This document shows positions 8,231-15,714 of a stretch of 64,000 bases of DNA, one piece after another; the stretch's first letter is position 1; every line of letters begins with the position of its first letter. The notes under the pieces were generated by a model. It was not told where the DNA came from and did not search any database. It saw only the letters and a program-made list of their open reading frames with translations. The stretch comes from Leadbetterella sp. GTDB taxonomy: Bacteria; Bacteroidota; Bacteroidia; Cytophagales; Spirosomataceae. Position numbers and translations under genes: made by a program. Location of the stretch: the NCBI GenBank assembly GCA_019638185.1, contig JAHBUH010000011.1, positions 62,001-126,000 on the forward strand. Direction: 5' to 3'.

Positions 8231-9655
8231 TTACCGGAGATACCTCGGGAATCGCGTAAACCGGAGCCCTACCGCAAAATCCAGTCGGTTCAGCAGGATA
8301 GGCAGCTTATGCCAGCCGTTTGTCTCCGGGCTGAGGCTTTTCAGTTGCCCGTAATTATAGCCGCACTCAAAACTCACGATCACATCGCGGCCCGTTTCAT
8401 TGTTCCCGATCAGGAAATCGATGCCCAGTGTGGCTGCTCCGCCCCAGGCACCGCCCTTATACTCATAATTCATCTGGTTAACAATGCCCTTATCGCTGTA
8501 GAAATAATATCCCGGGCTCACCGTGGCCACTATAAACGTTTTATAATCCATGCCGATCCGGCCCAGCAGGGTGGGGCCCACAAACTTATGGTTCACCTTA
8601 CTTTCCAGTGACCGGATCATAAACTCCTCTCCGGAGCCCATAACGATGGCAGAGTTCAGGTTCGCGTTTTTATTCTGCGACTGGAAGCTCTGGTACGTTA
8701 TCCCTATCCCGAAATGGTCATTCAGGAAAACCGCGGCGTCTACGCCATACACCCAGCCTCTTCTCAGTTTCTCGTTATACAGGCCAAACGGAGATTTATC
8801 GGTGTTATCGTCAATAATATTTCCCAGGCCTCCTTTGAAACCGATGCGGTATTTGAGGTAATTGGTAAATTCAGTTTTGCCTTTCAGCGGCGATACGTAC
8901 TCGCTGCCCTCCTCACCGGCCAGGCGGGTGCTGTCACCCGTGCCCGCCACCACTTCAGCGCCGGAAGGTTTTTTAGCAGTATTCCCGGCCCCCGTTTTGC
9001 TGTCCGCCACTTTATCCGGAGCCGGTCCTTCCGGTTTTAAAGTCACCGGCAGGTGCGCCTCGCCCGAAGAATTCTTTGCTACCTTTCCCGGGTTACCTGC
9101 CTCTTGCGCCGGTTTATCTTTCTTTTCATTACCCGGAGTACTGTTAACTGCTTTCTCCGCGGTAGCAGCCCCTTGTACAGGTTTGTCTTTCTTTTCACTG
9201 CCCGTAGAATTGCTAACCACCTTCTCCACAGTAGCCGTCCCCTGTACCCGTTTATCTTTCTTTTCATTACCCGCAGAACCGCTAACCACCTTTTCCCGGT
9301 CACCGGTCATCGCAGCTTCCTTATCTCCCGGATTCTTACTCGCCCCCACTGCCTCTTTCTTACCCTCGGGCGGAGAATTTTTCACCACACTCGCATTGAC
9401 GGGCGGCATCTTTTTAGCCGCAGGGAGATCCCCCGGGAAATAATTATACTTAAAAGAAGAAATAAGCGTCTTGAAGATCTCGGTTTTCACCGGCTTCCCT
9501 TTCTCATTAACATACACGTAGCTGAAGCGCATAGACGATTCATCCACGATACGGCAACGGATCTGCTCCCCCGCCTGTGTGATGATCAGGTCCCTCTGGG
9601 CGGTGGCTTTAAAAGCAATAAGTAGTAATAATATGGTAAATATCCTTGAAAACAT
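8231..9655 (-). CDS. Outer-membrane beta-barrel protein with internal repeats
   Basis: A 474-residue predicted outer-membrane protein. Begins at ATG 9655 (a GTG two codons earlier is less likely) with a signal peptide FSRIFTILLLLIAFKATA cut before QRD. A small N-terminal globular part (to about residue 80) is followed by a charged, low-complexity linker of some 130 residues that contains three 23-residue repeats, then a C-terminal region of alternating hydrophobic strands ending RFTRFPRYLR, typical of small Bacteroidota barrels. No enzyme motif is visible. The stretch after the stop codon repeats the last strand (see findings). Convergent with rimO. Confidence 0.75.
   Translation of the reverse strand: MFSRIFTILLLLIAFKATAQRDLIITQAGEQIRCRIVDESSMRFSYVYVNEKGKPVKTEIFKTLISSFKYNYFPGDLPAAKKMPPVNASVVKNSPPEGKKEAVGASKNPGDKEAAMTGDREKVVSGSAGNEKKDKRVQGTATVEKVVSNSTGSEKKDKPVQGAATAEKAVNSTPGNEKKDKPAQEAGNPGKVAKNSSGEAHLPVTLKPEGPAPDKVADSKTGAGNTAKKPSGAEVVAGTGDSTRLAGEEGSEYVSPLKGKTEFTNYLKYRIGFKGGLGNIIDDNTDKSPFGLYNEKLRRGWVYGVDAAVFLNDHFGIGITYQSFQSQNKNANLNSAIVMGSGEEFMIRSLESKVNHKFVGPTLLGRIGMDYKTFIVATVSPGYYFYSDKGIVNQMNYEYKGGAWGGAATLGIDFLIGNNETGRDVIVSFECGYNYGQLKSLSPETNGWHKLPILLNRLDFAVGLRFTRFPRYLR
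9089..9295 (-). repeat. Three 69-nt tandem repeats coding 23 residues each
   Basis: Each unit encodes a variant of EKVVSxSxGxEKKDKPVQG plus four residues (protein residues 123-191 of the frame opened at 9661). The copies differ at several positions, so this is not a recent expansion. Confidence 0.8.
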
Positions 9656-9963
9656 ATACACTTTCTCACATTTAGCGCACCATTGTAAACTAAAACGCAG
9701 AACCGGTTGATTTCAGTGCTCAGAAGTAAACGCCAAAAATCATACCAGTTCTCTTATTTTGAAAAAAAGTGATTTTACGGCATAAAATTTGTGCTAAAAT
9801 TTGCAAAAGTCTTAAATAGTTTAGATTTTTGAAGCAAAACTGCGGCAGCACCTGCTTTCCTTATAGAAAAACCACGTTCTGCCCTGTAAACAATTATTTA
9901 TCACCTTAACACTTATCGGTACAATATGGTATAAAACTCTACGTTAACTAATGTGAAAATATA
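9656..9963. other. AT-rich gap of about 300 nt without a gene
   Basis: Separates the divergent barrel gene and sigma factor gene. No open frame of note. TTTG at 9800-9803 followed 18 nt later by TAGATTTT is a weak promoter-like pair for the sigma gene, with a leader of about 130 nt. No tRNA-like structure was seen. Confidence 0.4.
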
Positions 9964-10569
9964 ATGGACAAAAACAAAGTTAACGAAAGTGAGCTTATAT
10001 CAGCTTATATCAGAGGTGATGAGAATGCTTTCACAATCCTTGTTAATCGTTACAAGTCTAAGGTTTATACTACCATCTATCTTGTGGTAAAAGACAGCTA
10101 TGTAGCTGAAGATCTTACCCAGGACACCTTCATAAAGGCCATTAAAACCCTGAAAGAAGGACGGTACAATGAAGAAGGTAAGTTTTTACCGTGGATCCTT
10201 AGGATAGCTCATAACCTTGCCATTGACTATTTTCGAAGAGCAAAGCGTTATCCGAACGTAGTGTTTGAGGATGGGAGTAGTGTATTTAACTCTCTGAATT
10301 TTGCCGAAGATTCCATTGAGTCTGCTCAGATCAAAAAGGAATCTCACGAGCATCTGAGGAGCCTCATCAAGAAGCTTCCGCAGCAGCAAAGAGAGGTATT
10401 GGTCATGAGGCATTATGAAGACCTGAGTTTCCAGGAAATTGCCGAGGCCACCGGGGTGAGTATCAATACTGCATTAGGACGTATGCGTTATGCTCTTATC
10501 AATCTGCGAAAATTGATGAGTAAAACAAAATATGCCTATGACACAAACCTTTACATCGACTCAGAATGA
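9964..10569 (+). CDS. ECF-type RNA polymerase sigma factor
   Basis: A 201-residue sigma-70 family (group 4) factor. Region 2 is clear (VAEDLTQDTFIKAIKTL, then FLPWILRIAHNLAIDYFRR), as is region 4 with its helix-turn-helix (LPQQQREVLVMRHYEDLSF, QEIAEATGVSINTALGRMR). Starts at ATG 9964. The last 38 nt overlap an 80-residue gene that looks like its anti-sigma partner, and a strong terminator follows, so the two form a closed unit. Its targets cannot be read from the window. Confidence 0.92.
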   Translation: MDKNKVNESELISAYIRGDENAFTILVNRYKSKVYTTIYLVVKDSYVAEDLTQDTFIKAIKTLKEGRYNEEGKFLPWILRIAHNLAIDYFRRAKRYPNVVFEDGSSVFNSLNFAEDSIESAQIKKESHEHLRSLIKKLPQQQREVLVMRHYEDLSFQEIAEATGVSINTALGRMRYALINLRKLMSKTKYAYDTNLYIDSE

Positions 10570-10774
10570 GATAATACGTTATGTTTACAACGAGACCTCA
10601 CCTTCTGAAAACCGTCTGATCGAAGAATGGATAACCGGTGACACCGAGAATCTTGACTTTTACCTGGACTGCCTCCAGCTGAAAGAAGAAATGGATCAGA
10701 TCGTGCTTGTCCCGAAAGACATCACATTAGAGCGAATATTTGATTATTCGAAAAATTACAAGCCTGCTTACTGA
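10532..10774 (+). CDS. Small anti-sigma-like protein without zinc motif
   Basis: An 80-residue cytosolic protein that starts inside the sigma factor gene (ATG 10532, or 10538) and overlaps it by 38 nt. The N-terminal half (NEIIRYVYNETSPSENRLIEEW) reads like the helical core of anti-sigma factors but lacks the HxxxCxxC zinc residues; the end (DITLERIFDYSKN) resembles the helix that follows that core. Similar short proteins after ECF genes are, from memory, found in other Bacteroidota. Role as sigma partner is inference. Its TGA stop sits in the loop of the following terminator. Confidence 0.7.
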   Translation: MPMTQTFTSTQNEIIRYVYNETSPSENRLIEEWITGDTENLDFYLDCLQLKEEMDQIVLVPKDITLERIFDYSKNYKPAY

Positions 10775-10789
10775 GCAGGCTTGTTTTTT
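10758..10789 (+). terminator. Bidirectional intrinsic terminator
   Basis: An 11-bp perfect stem ACAAGCCTGCT / AGCAGGCTTGT with a 5-nt loop (10758-10768, 10774-10784), then a T-run on the plus strand and, for the other direction, a T-run from the A tract at 10751-10755. It serves both the sigma unit and the convergent SCP2 gene. Confidence 0.9.
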
Positions 10790-11096
10790 ACATTAAGCCC
10801 AGGATCTTCGCATACTTCATCATCGCGCCGGGATTGGAAATCTTCAGCTTGCCCATCATCATGGCCATCATGGGATTCGTCTTGCCCTGTATGATAGACA
10901 GCAGGTCATCCTCCTTCACCGTAATGTTCACCTCCGCGTCATCGGCCGTTCCCTCAGCCGCCTCTATCTTCTGATCCTTTACGGTAACATACATATTCCT
11001 CCCTTTCAGGTCAAAATTAATGCGGGTATCAATCCCCTCCAGGTCTTCCGGCTTTACTTTCCGGGTAAGTGAATCAAAATAGTCCTCCAGTGTCAT
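10788..11096 (-). CDS. SCP2 sterol-carrier-fold protein
   Basis: A 102-residue protein covering a single SCP2 domain, a small alpha/beta fold with a hydrophobic lipid-binding tunnel. Visible: the opening MTLEDYFDSLTRKV, the strand pattern INFDLKGRNMYVTVKDQKI, and the closing ...SIIQGKTNPMMAMMMGKLKISNPGAMMKYAKILGLM (a typical G-K-x-K-x-x-G end). Stand-alone SCP2 proteins are thought to carry lipids or acyl-CoA, but the ligand here is unknown. Its promoter carries part of the palindrome seen at the marR promoter, suggesting MarR-type control. Divergent from the second sigma gene. Confidence 0.88.
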   Translation of the reverse strand: MTLEDYFDSLTRKVKPEDLEGIDTRINFDLKGRNMYVTVKDQKIEAAEGTADDAEVNITVKEDDLLSIIQGKTNPMMAMMMGKLKISNPGAMMKYAKILGLM

Positions 11097-11122
11097 CTGT
11101 CCTGTTTTTTTAAAATATTATG

Positions 11123-11154
11123 CAAGCATACCGTTTTTTCTTTATTTCCGCAAA
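11123..11154 (-). promoter_or_regulatory. Predicted SCP2 promoter with MarR-like half operator
   Basis: On the minus strand: TTTG, 20 nt, then TATGCTTG (one mismatch to TAnnTTTG). The -7 box is part of GGTATGCTTGCATA, a 14-mer also present, in the same orientation, at the marR promoter. Confidence 0.5.
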
Positions 11155-11212
11155 TAATCTTTTCCGCATACCCTTCTAAATAGGAGCAGAAATGCGTAAA
11201 AATAGCCCGTTA

Positions 11213-11246
11213 TTTGTCCTGAATAATAAAAAATAACCTACTTTTG
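11213..11246 (+). promoter_or_regulatory. Predicted promoter of the sigma-channel operon
   Basis: TTTG at 11213-11216, a 22-nt spacer, and TACTTTTG at 11239-11246, an exact -7 match. The spacer is a little long. It gives a leader of about 65 nt before the TTG start. Confidence 0.5.
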
Positions 11247-11317
11247 CAGCAAACTTAAACCGTTTTTAAAGAAAAAATTACCCTGTTTTGTTACTTTTTC
11301 CCTAAACGTCGTCAAAA

Positions 11318-11917
11318 TTGAAATTCTCAAAATATAGTACCCATAAAGATGAGGAGCTGGTGGCTCTTTATATCACCAGCCAGAGAAATGAGTATTTTGA
11401 AGAAATTTACGAAAGATACGTCAATAAAGTTTACCGTAAATGTTACTCCTTTGTTTACAACCAGGAAAAAGCGGAAGATCTCACCCATGACATTTTCCTG
11501 AAGCTTATCGTAAAAATCGGTAGCTTTAAGGAAACGTCAAAATTTTCCACCTGGCTGTACTCCATTACCTATAATTACTGCATGGATCAGATAAGGACAG
11601 GTAAAAAGCGAACTGAAGTGGCATTGCATGACGATGTGGAGGTCAGCGACGAGGATGATCGCGGGGTTCTTGATTTTCAGAGCAATGAGTTATCGAAAAG
11701 CATGAGGCAGATGGCCGCAGATGAAAGGGCCATCCTGCAAATGAAATACCAGGAAGACTTCAGCATAAAAGAAATTGCAGATACGCTGAACATCACCGAA
11801 AGCGCCGTTAAAATGCGGCTCATGCGGAGCAAAGAAAAACTGAAGAAGATTTACCTGGAAAATATAGCGGTCTTTGTACTGATCATAATGAAGATACTAA
11901 GTCTCTTTGAAAAATGA
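11318..11917 (+). CDS. ECF sigma factor with hydrophobic C-terminal tail, TTG start
   Basis: A 199-residue group 4 sigma factor. Region 2: KAEDLTHDIFLKLIVKIGSF and FSTWLYSITYNYCMDQIR; region 4: MAADERAILQMKYQEDFSI, KEIADTLNITESAVKMRLMRSKEKLK. The only plausible start is TTG at 11318, since an in-frame stop lies at 11303-11305 and no ATG occurs before region 2. After region 4 the protein ends in a hydrophobic stretch (IAVFVLIIMKILSLF), unusual for a soluble sigma factor and possibly a membrane-contact tail. Its stop overlaps the next gene (ATGA), and it heads a run ending in mscL. Confidence 0.88.
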   Translation: MKFSKYSTHKDEELVALYITSQRNEYFEEIYERYVNKVYRKCYSFVYNQEKAEDLTHDIFLKLIVKIGSFKETSKFSTWLYSITYNYCMDQIRTGKKRTEVALHDDVEVSDEDDRGVLDFQSNELSKSMRQMAADERAILQMKYQEDFSIKEIADTLNITESAVKMRLMRSKEKLKKIYLENIAVFVLIIMKILSLFEK

Positions 11918-12102
11918 TAGATGATGAAGAGGAATTAGAAGTTTCGCCCAATCTTAAAAACCTGCTACTGTCGGAAGTAGACCTCATCCGCGATGCCCTC
12001 TCTATCCTGGGGGTATTCACCGAAGGAAGTGTTCAAACCGGCCTGAAGTTCCTGGAAGACCTTAACAACAACAACAATACCCCCTCTGAAAAAGATGAAT
12101 GA
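11914..12102 (+). CDS. Small acidic protein between sigma factor and channel
   Basis: A 62-residue protein with no family I recognise. It is acidic at both ends (MIDDEEELE..., ...PSEKDE) around an amphipathic stretch (LKNLLLSEVDLIRDALSILGVF), with a run of five asparagines near the C-terminus. It is tied to both neighbours: ATGA overlap with the sigma gene upstream and an 8-nt overlap with the channel gene downstream. Position suggests a regulator of the sigma factor or a channel partner, but nothing in the sequence proves either. Confidence 0.7.
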   Translation: MIDDEEELEVSPNLKNLLLSEVDLIRDALSILGVFTEGSVQTGLKFLEDLNNNNNTPSEKDE

Positions 12103-12931
12103 GTTCCCAGACATTAAACAGATCCTGATCAATACCTTCTCCAAACTGATTGAGCAGTCCAGCACCTTCATCTCTAACCTGATCAGTGCCGTCCTTATCC
12201 TGGGCATTGGCTGGGGAGTGGCCCGGATCGCCGCTTTTCTCTTCCGGTCTTTCTTCTCCAAAGTAGGCGTGGATAAGCTGGGAGAAAAAATCCAGAACAT
12301 GGAGATGCTCAAAAAATACGAACTGGATTTCAGCCTCAGCCGGGTTCTTTCCCAGATCGTATTTATCCTCATCATGCTCTTCCTGTCCGTTTCCGCCGCA
12401 GATACCCTGGGCGTACCGGCCATTTCCAATATGTTCATGATGCTGGTAGACTTCATCCCTAAGCTGGGAGTGGCCATTATGATGACCCTGCTGGGGCTTT
12501 TCGTATCAGACCTGGCCCGGAAATTTGTGGAAACCCTCTGCAAATCCTTCCATATTGCTTCCGGGAAGCTCATCAGCATGGGCGTTTTCTTCTTCCTGAG
12601 CTTTATTTCCGTGATCCTGGCCCTGGGTCAGGCCGGTATTAATACCAAGCTGCTCGAAAGCAGCTTCAATATCCTGGTAGCGGGCCTGGTACTGGCTTTT
12701 TCCATTGGCTACGGTATTGCTTCCAAAGAAATCATGCTCAATATCCTCAGCTCCATCTACTCCCGGAAAAAATTCAGGGAGGGAGACCTGGTAGAGATTC
12801 TCGGCGTGAAAGGCACCATCATCCGGATGGATAATACCACCCTGGTGCTGAGTGCCGATGGCAAAGAAATATCCTTCCCCCTGCGGGTTTTACAAACTGA
12901 AAAAATTACGCTGTTTCACCAAAACCAATAG
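12095..12931 (+). CDS. MscS/CmpX-like small-conductance channel protein
   Basis: A 278-residue inner-membrane protein with about five predicted spans. The membrane part contains TM-helix repeats of the CmpX type (AVLILGIGWGVARIAAFLFR; an AIMMTLLGLFVSDLARK stretch). The last ~60 residues resemble the MscS beta domain: FREGDLVEILGVKGTIIRMD, TTLVLSADGKEISFP and a final strand. Such proteins are linked to osmotic release or cell-envelope homeostasis; gating is not shown here. It overlaps the small acidic gene and is 4 nt from the next gene. Confidence 0.85.
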   Translation: MNEFPDIKQILINTFSKLIEQSSTFISNLISAVLILGIGWGVARIAAFLFRSFFSKVGVDKLGEKIQNMEMLKKYELDFSLSRVLSQIVFILIMLFLSVSAADTLGVPAISNMFMMLVDFIPKLGVAIMMTLLGLFVSDLARKFVETLCKSFHIASGKLISMGVFFFLSFISVILALGQAGINTKLLESSFNILVAGLVLAFSIGYGIASKEIMLNILSSIYSRKKFREGDLVEILGVKGTIIRMDNTTLVLSADGKEISFPLRVLQTEKITLFHQNQ

Positions 12932-12935
12932 ATTC

Positions 12936-13952
12936 ATGAAAAAAATAACATGTATTGCACTCCTTTCCGCCCTTTCGCTGACCGGTGCATTCGCACAAAG
13001 CGCCGGCGATGCGCAAAAAAAGGTGGGTGACGCCATGTCTACCAAAGACCTGAAAGGTGAATTTAAAGAAGGATGGAATAAAGCATCCAGCTTTGGTGCC
13101 ACGCTGAACGTAACCGGTTTCAGCGACAGCTGGAAACAGGTCAATACCGGTGTGGTGGGAAATACAAACCTCCACTTCATCCTTAAGCACCAGAATGCCC
13201 TGGTAAAAGGTAAAAACATCTGGATCAATGATTTTGAAGGACAGCTGGGTTTCCAGAGCTCCGGTAAAAACGCTACCACAAACAAGCGGGAATTTAACCG
13301 GAACATCGATAAGCTATTCCTGAACTCCCAATACGGCCGAAAAGTATCGGATAAGCTCTCCGTCTTTGCCGAAGGTAACTTCATCTCCCAGTTCCTGGCC
13401 GTGAAAGACAGCGAAAGTGACACCAAACGGAACATCGCCTCCGCTTTCATGACCCCCGGCTACCTGACCGTCTCTACGGGTATTGAGTACCGTCCGGTAG
13501 ATTACTTCACCGTAAAACTGGCGCCCCTGGCTAATAAATGGACTTTTGTGAGTCACAAAAACGTGGTCTACGATACCGAAACCGGCTATGCCTACGGGGT
13601 AAACGTGGGTGAAGGGAAGAAATCACTCTCGGAATTCGGTTCCCAGCTGACCCTGGGCTTTAACAAAGAAGTGATGAAAAACGTGAACCTGGGCTTCCGG
13701 TATAACTTCTTCAAAGCGTGGAAAGATACCGAAGGAAATAAAAACAAGCCCCTGGATCACCGCTTAGACCTCCTGGCCACGGCTAAGATAAACAAATACC
13801 TGAATGTAAACTTCACCTACATCGGTATCCTGGACAAAGACGTATTTGATCATAAAGCTTTTAATAACTCTACTCCGAAGCCTATTGACCCTGTGCGGTC
13901 CAGCTGGCAAAGCGCCAGTGGTTTCGGAATAGGCTTCCTGGCTTCTTTTTAA
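12936..13952 (+). CDS. DUF3078-type outer-membrane beta-barrel protein
   Basis: A 338-residue protein starting at ATG 12936 with signal peptide MKKITCIALLSALSLTGAFA (before QSAG). After a short charged segment it has the DUF3078 pattern: FSDSWKQVNTG, a long series of amphipathic strands, EYRPVDYFTVKLAPLANKWTFV, and a C-terminal strand ending in F. Predicted barrel in the outer membrane with unknown substrate. The longer frame from 12852 overlaps the channel gene and has no signal sequence. Lying between an inner-membrane channel and mscL, it may belong to the same envelope response. Confidence 0.85.
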   Translation: MKKITCIALLSALSLTGAFAQSAGDAQKKVGDAMSTKDLKGEFKEGWNKASSFGATLNVTGFSDSWKQVNTGVVGNTNLHFILKHQNALVKGKNIWINDFEGQLGFQSSGKNATTNKREFNRNIDKLFLNSQYGRKVSDKLSVFAEGNFISQFLAVKDSESDTKRNIASAFMTPGYLTVSTGIEYRPVDYFTVKLAPLANKWTFVSHKNVVYDTETGYAYGVNVGEGKKSLSEFGSQLTLGFNKEVMKNVNLGFRYNFFKAWKDTEGNKNKPLDHRLDLLATAKINKYLNVNFTYIGILDKDVFDHKAFNNSTPKPIDPVRSSWQSASGFGIGFLASF

Positions 13953-13970
13953 CCTTAATTTTTGAAAACT

Positions 13971-14369
13971 ATGTTAAAGGAATTTAAAGCATTTATTATG
14001 ACCGGCAACGTCATCGACCTTGCCATTGCTGTGATCCTGGGTGCCGCCACCGGCGGAGTAGTGAACGGTTTTGTGGAAGACATCGCCATGCCCATCGTGG
14101 GCTATTTTTCGGGGGGTGCCGACTTCTCTAATTTTAAGTATGTACTGACTCCGGCTTCGGTAGGCGCTGATGGCGTGGCCATTCCGGAAAATGCCATCCG
14201 TTACGGTGCATGGATAAACACCATCATTAACCTGCTGGTGGTGGGCTTCGTGCTCTTCCTCATTGTAAGAGCTTATAACCGCGTGAGAAAACCTGCCGCT
14301 CCGGAAGCTCCTGCCGGCCCTACGGAAGTAGAGCTGCTGACCGAGATCCGGGATGCACTGAAAAAGTAG
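13971..14369 (+). CDS. mscL: Large-conductance mechanosensitive channel MscL
   Basis: Inner-membrane safety valve that opens at high membrane tension after osmotic downshock. The 132-residue protein begins MLKEFKAFIMTGNVIDLAIAV, the conserved first helix with the pore-forming G/A-rich segment (AVILGAATGGVVN), has a periplasmic loop, a second span (INTIINLLVVGFVLFLIV) and the C-terminal helix ending ELLTEIRDALKK. ATG 13971 is chosen over a TTG at 13962 because MLKEF is the canonical start. Last gene of the sigma-channel run. Confidence 0.96.
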   Translation: MLKEFKAFIMTGNVIDLAIAVILGAATGGVVNGFVEDIAMPIVGYFSGGADFSNFKYVLTPASVGADGVAIPENAIRYGAWINTIINLLVVGFVLFLIVRAYNRVRKPAAPEAPAGPTEVELLTEIRDALKK

Positions 14370-14398
14370 GTATTGGCGAACAGCTGACAGCTAAAAAC

Positions 14399-14426
14399 GG
14401 GGAAAGTCGGACGATTTTCCCCTTTT
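14399..14426 (+). terminator. Intrinsic terminator after mscL
   Basis: Stem GGGGAAA (14399-14405) with TTTCCCC (14416-14422), then a T-rich tail. It closes the operon that begins with the sigma factor. Confidence 0.8.
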
Positions 14427-14484
14427 CTTATTTTGGAAGCAAATATTAATTCCCGGTTTGTTTTTTATCTGCCTCCAAAAATTA

Positions 14485-14492
14485 TAAATTTG
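14485..14492 (+). promoter_or_regulatory. Candidate -7 element of the ftsW cluster (TAAATTTG)
   Basis: Exact TAnnTTTG match 49 nt before the ftsW ATG. A TTTG lies 24 nt upstream, somewhat far for a -33 element. This would be the start of the division-gene transcript here, independent of the mscL run. Confidence 0.4.
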
Positions 14493-14541
14493 TTCAGCAA
14501 TCATACGGGCTGATTGCAGCTTTCCTAAACGATCCGTATCT

Positions 14542-15714
14542 ATGACTGAAAAACTAAAAAACCATCTGCAGGGTGACAAGCAGATCTGGTGGATTTTAGG
14601 CCTGCTCTCGCTGATCAGCGTGGTCACGGTCTACAGTAGCATCAGCAGCCTTGCTTACCGTCAGGCCGGCGGCAATACGGAAGCCGTCATCCTGAGACAC
14701 GTACTCTTCCTGGTGATCGGCATAGTGGTCACTTACTTCGTGCATAAAATAGATATTTCGCGTTATGCGCACATCGCCAAGATACTGCTCTACGTTTCCC
14801 CGTTTCTCCTGCTCTACACCCTCATGTTCGGGGTGAGCATCGGTCATGCGCGGCGGTGGATCACCGTCATGGGGCTTTCGTTCCAGACCGCTGACTTTGT
14901 AAAGCTGGTACTGATCGTGAACCTGGCCGCCATGCTGGCCAGTAAGATCCATATTGAATACAAACGCAAAGACCTGCTGGAGATCATTGCCTGGTGCGGG
15001 CTCATTGTTTTCCTCATCTCGCTTTCCAGCTTCTCCTCCGCCATCATCCTGGGCTTTACCTGCTTTACCATCATGTGGATAGGCAAGGTACCCCGGCGCT
15101 ACCTGCGCGCGCTCACCTTCGTTATTTTAGGGGTGGTTTCCTTTGCCCTGCTCACCGGCTACCTGATCAAGGTCACCACCGGTAAAGAAATAGGCCGGGT
15201 CTCTACCGTGATAGACCGGACCGAAGCCTTTATTAACCGGGACCTGGACCGGGACGGCTACGTAGGGGGCTACCTGGGCGGAAAAAGCAGCCAGAAAAAC
15301 TTTGCCCACGTGGCCATCGCCAAAGGCGGCCTGGTGGGCGTGGGCCCCGGAAACAGCAGCCAGAAAAATGTGCTGCCCGAAGCCTATTCCGACTACATCT
15401 ATTCCATCGTCATTGAAGAATACGGCCTTATAGGCGGTATGGTGGTGCTGGCGCTGTACCTGTGGCTACTGGCGCGCGGCATCTCGAACATCGACTACAC
15501 CGAGCGGGCGTTCGGCGGCCTCCTCTGCGTGGGCCTGACCCTGCTCCTGGTTTTCCAGGCATTTGCGCACATGGCCATTAACGTAGGCCTGGGCCCCGTG
15601 ACCGGGCAGACCCTCCCGCTGATCAGCCGGGGCGGTACTTCCGCCCTGTTCTCCTTCATTGCCATCGGTATCGTATTAAGTGTCAGTAAATATTCCAAAC
15701 CCCAGAGCGCATGA
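14542..15714 (+). CDS. ftsW: Septal peptidoglycan polymerase FtsW
   Basis: SEDS-family glycosyltransferase that polymerises lipid II at the division site with its partner transpeptidase. The 390-residue protein has about ten membrane spans and the signature near the C-terminus, GPVTGQTLPLISRGGTS. Conserved RRW in FGVSIGHARRWITVMG and the Glu-rich IVIEEYGLIGG motif are also visible. The position directly before murG favours FtsW over RodA. It overlaps murG by ATGA. An unusual GGYLGGKSSQKNF loop precedes the conserved GLVGVGPGNSSQKN segment. Confidence 0.95.
   Translation: MTEKLKNHLQGDKQIWWILGLLSLISVVTVYSSISSLAYRQAGGNTEAVILRHVLFLVIGIVVTYFVHKIDISRYAHIAKILLYVSPFLLLYTLMFGVSIGHARRWITVMGLSFQTADFVKLVLIVNLAAMLASKIHIEYKRKDLLEIIAWCGLIVFLISLSSFSSAIILGFTCFTIMWIGKVPRRYLRALTFVILGVVSFALLTGYLIKVTTGKEIGRVSTVIDRTEAFINRDLDRDGYVGGYLGGKSSQKNFAHVAIAKGGLVGVGPGNSSQKNVLPEAYSDYIYSIVIEEYGLIGGMVVLALYLWLLARGISNIDYTERAFGGLLCVGLTLLLVFQAFAHMAINVGLGPVTGQTLPLISRGGTSALFSFIAIGIVLSVSKYSKPQSA

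Noticed and set aside
8862-9625. Overlapping Ser/Ala- and Arg-rich open frames on the plus strand
   Set aside because: Shadow of the repeat-bearing linker of the barrel gene; the repeats create open frames in several phases.
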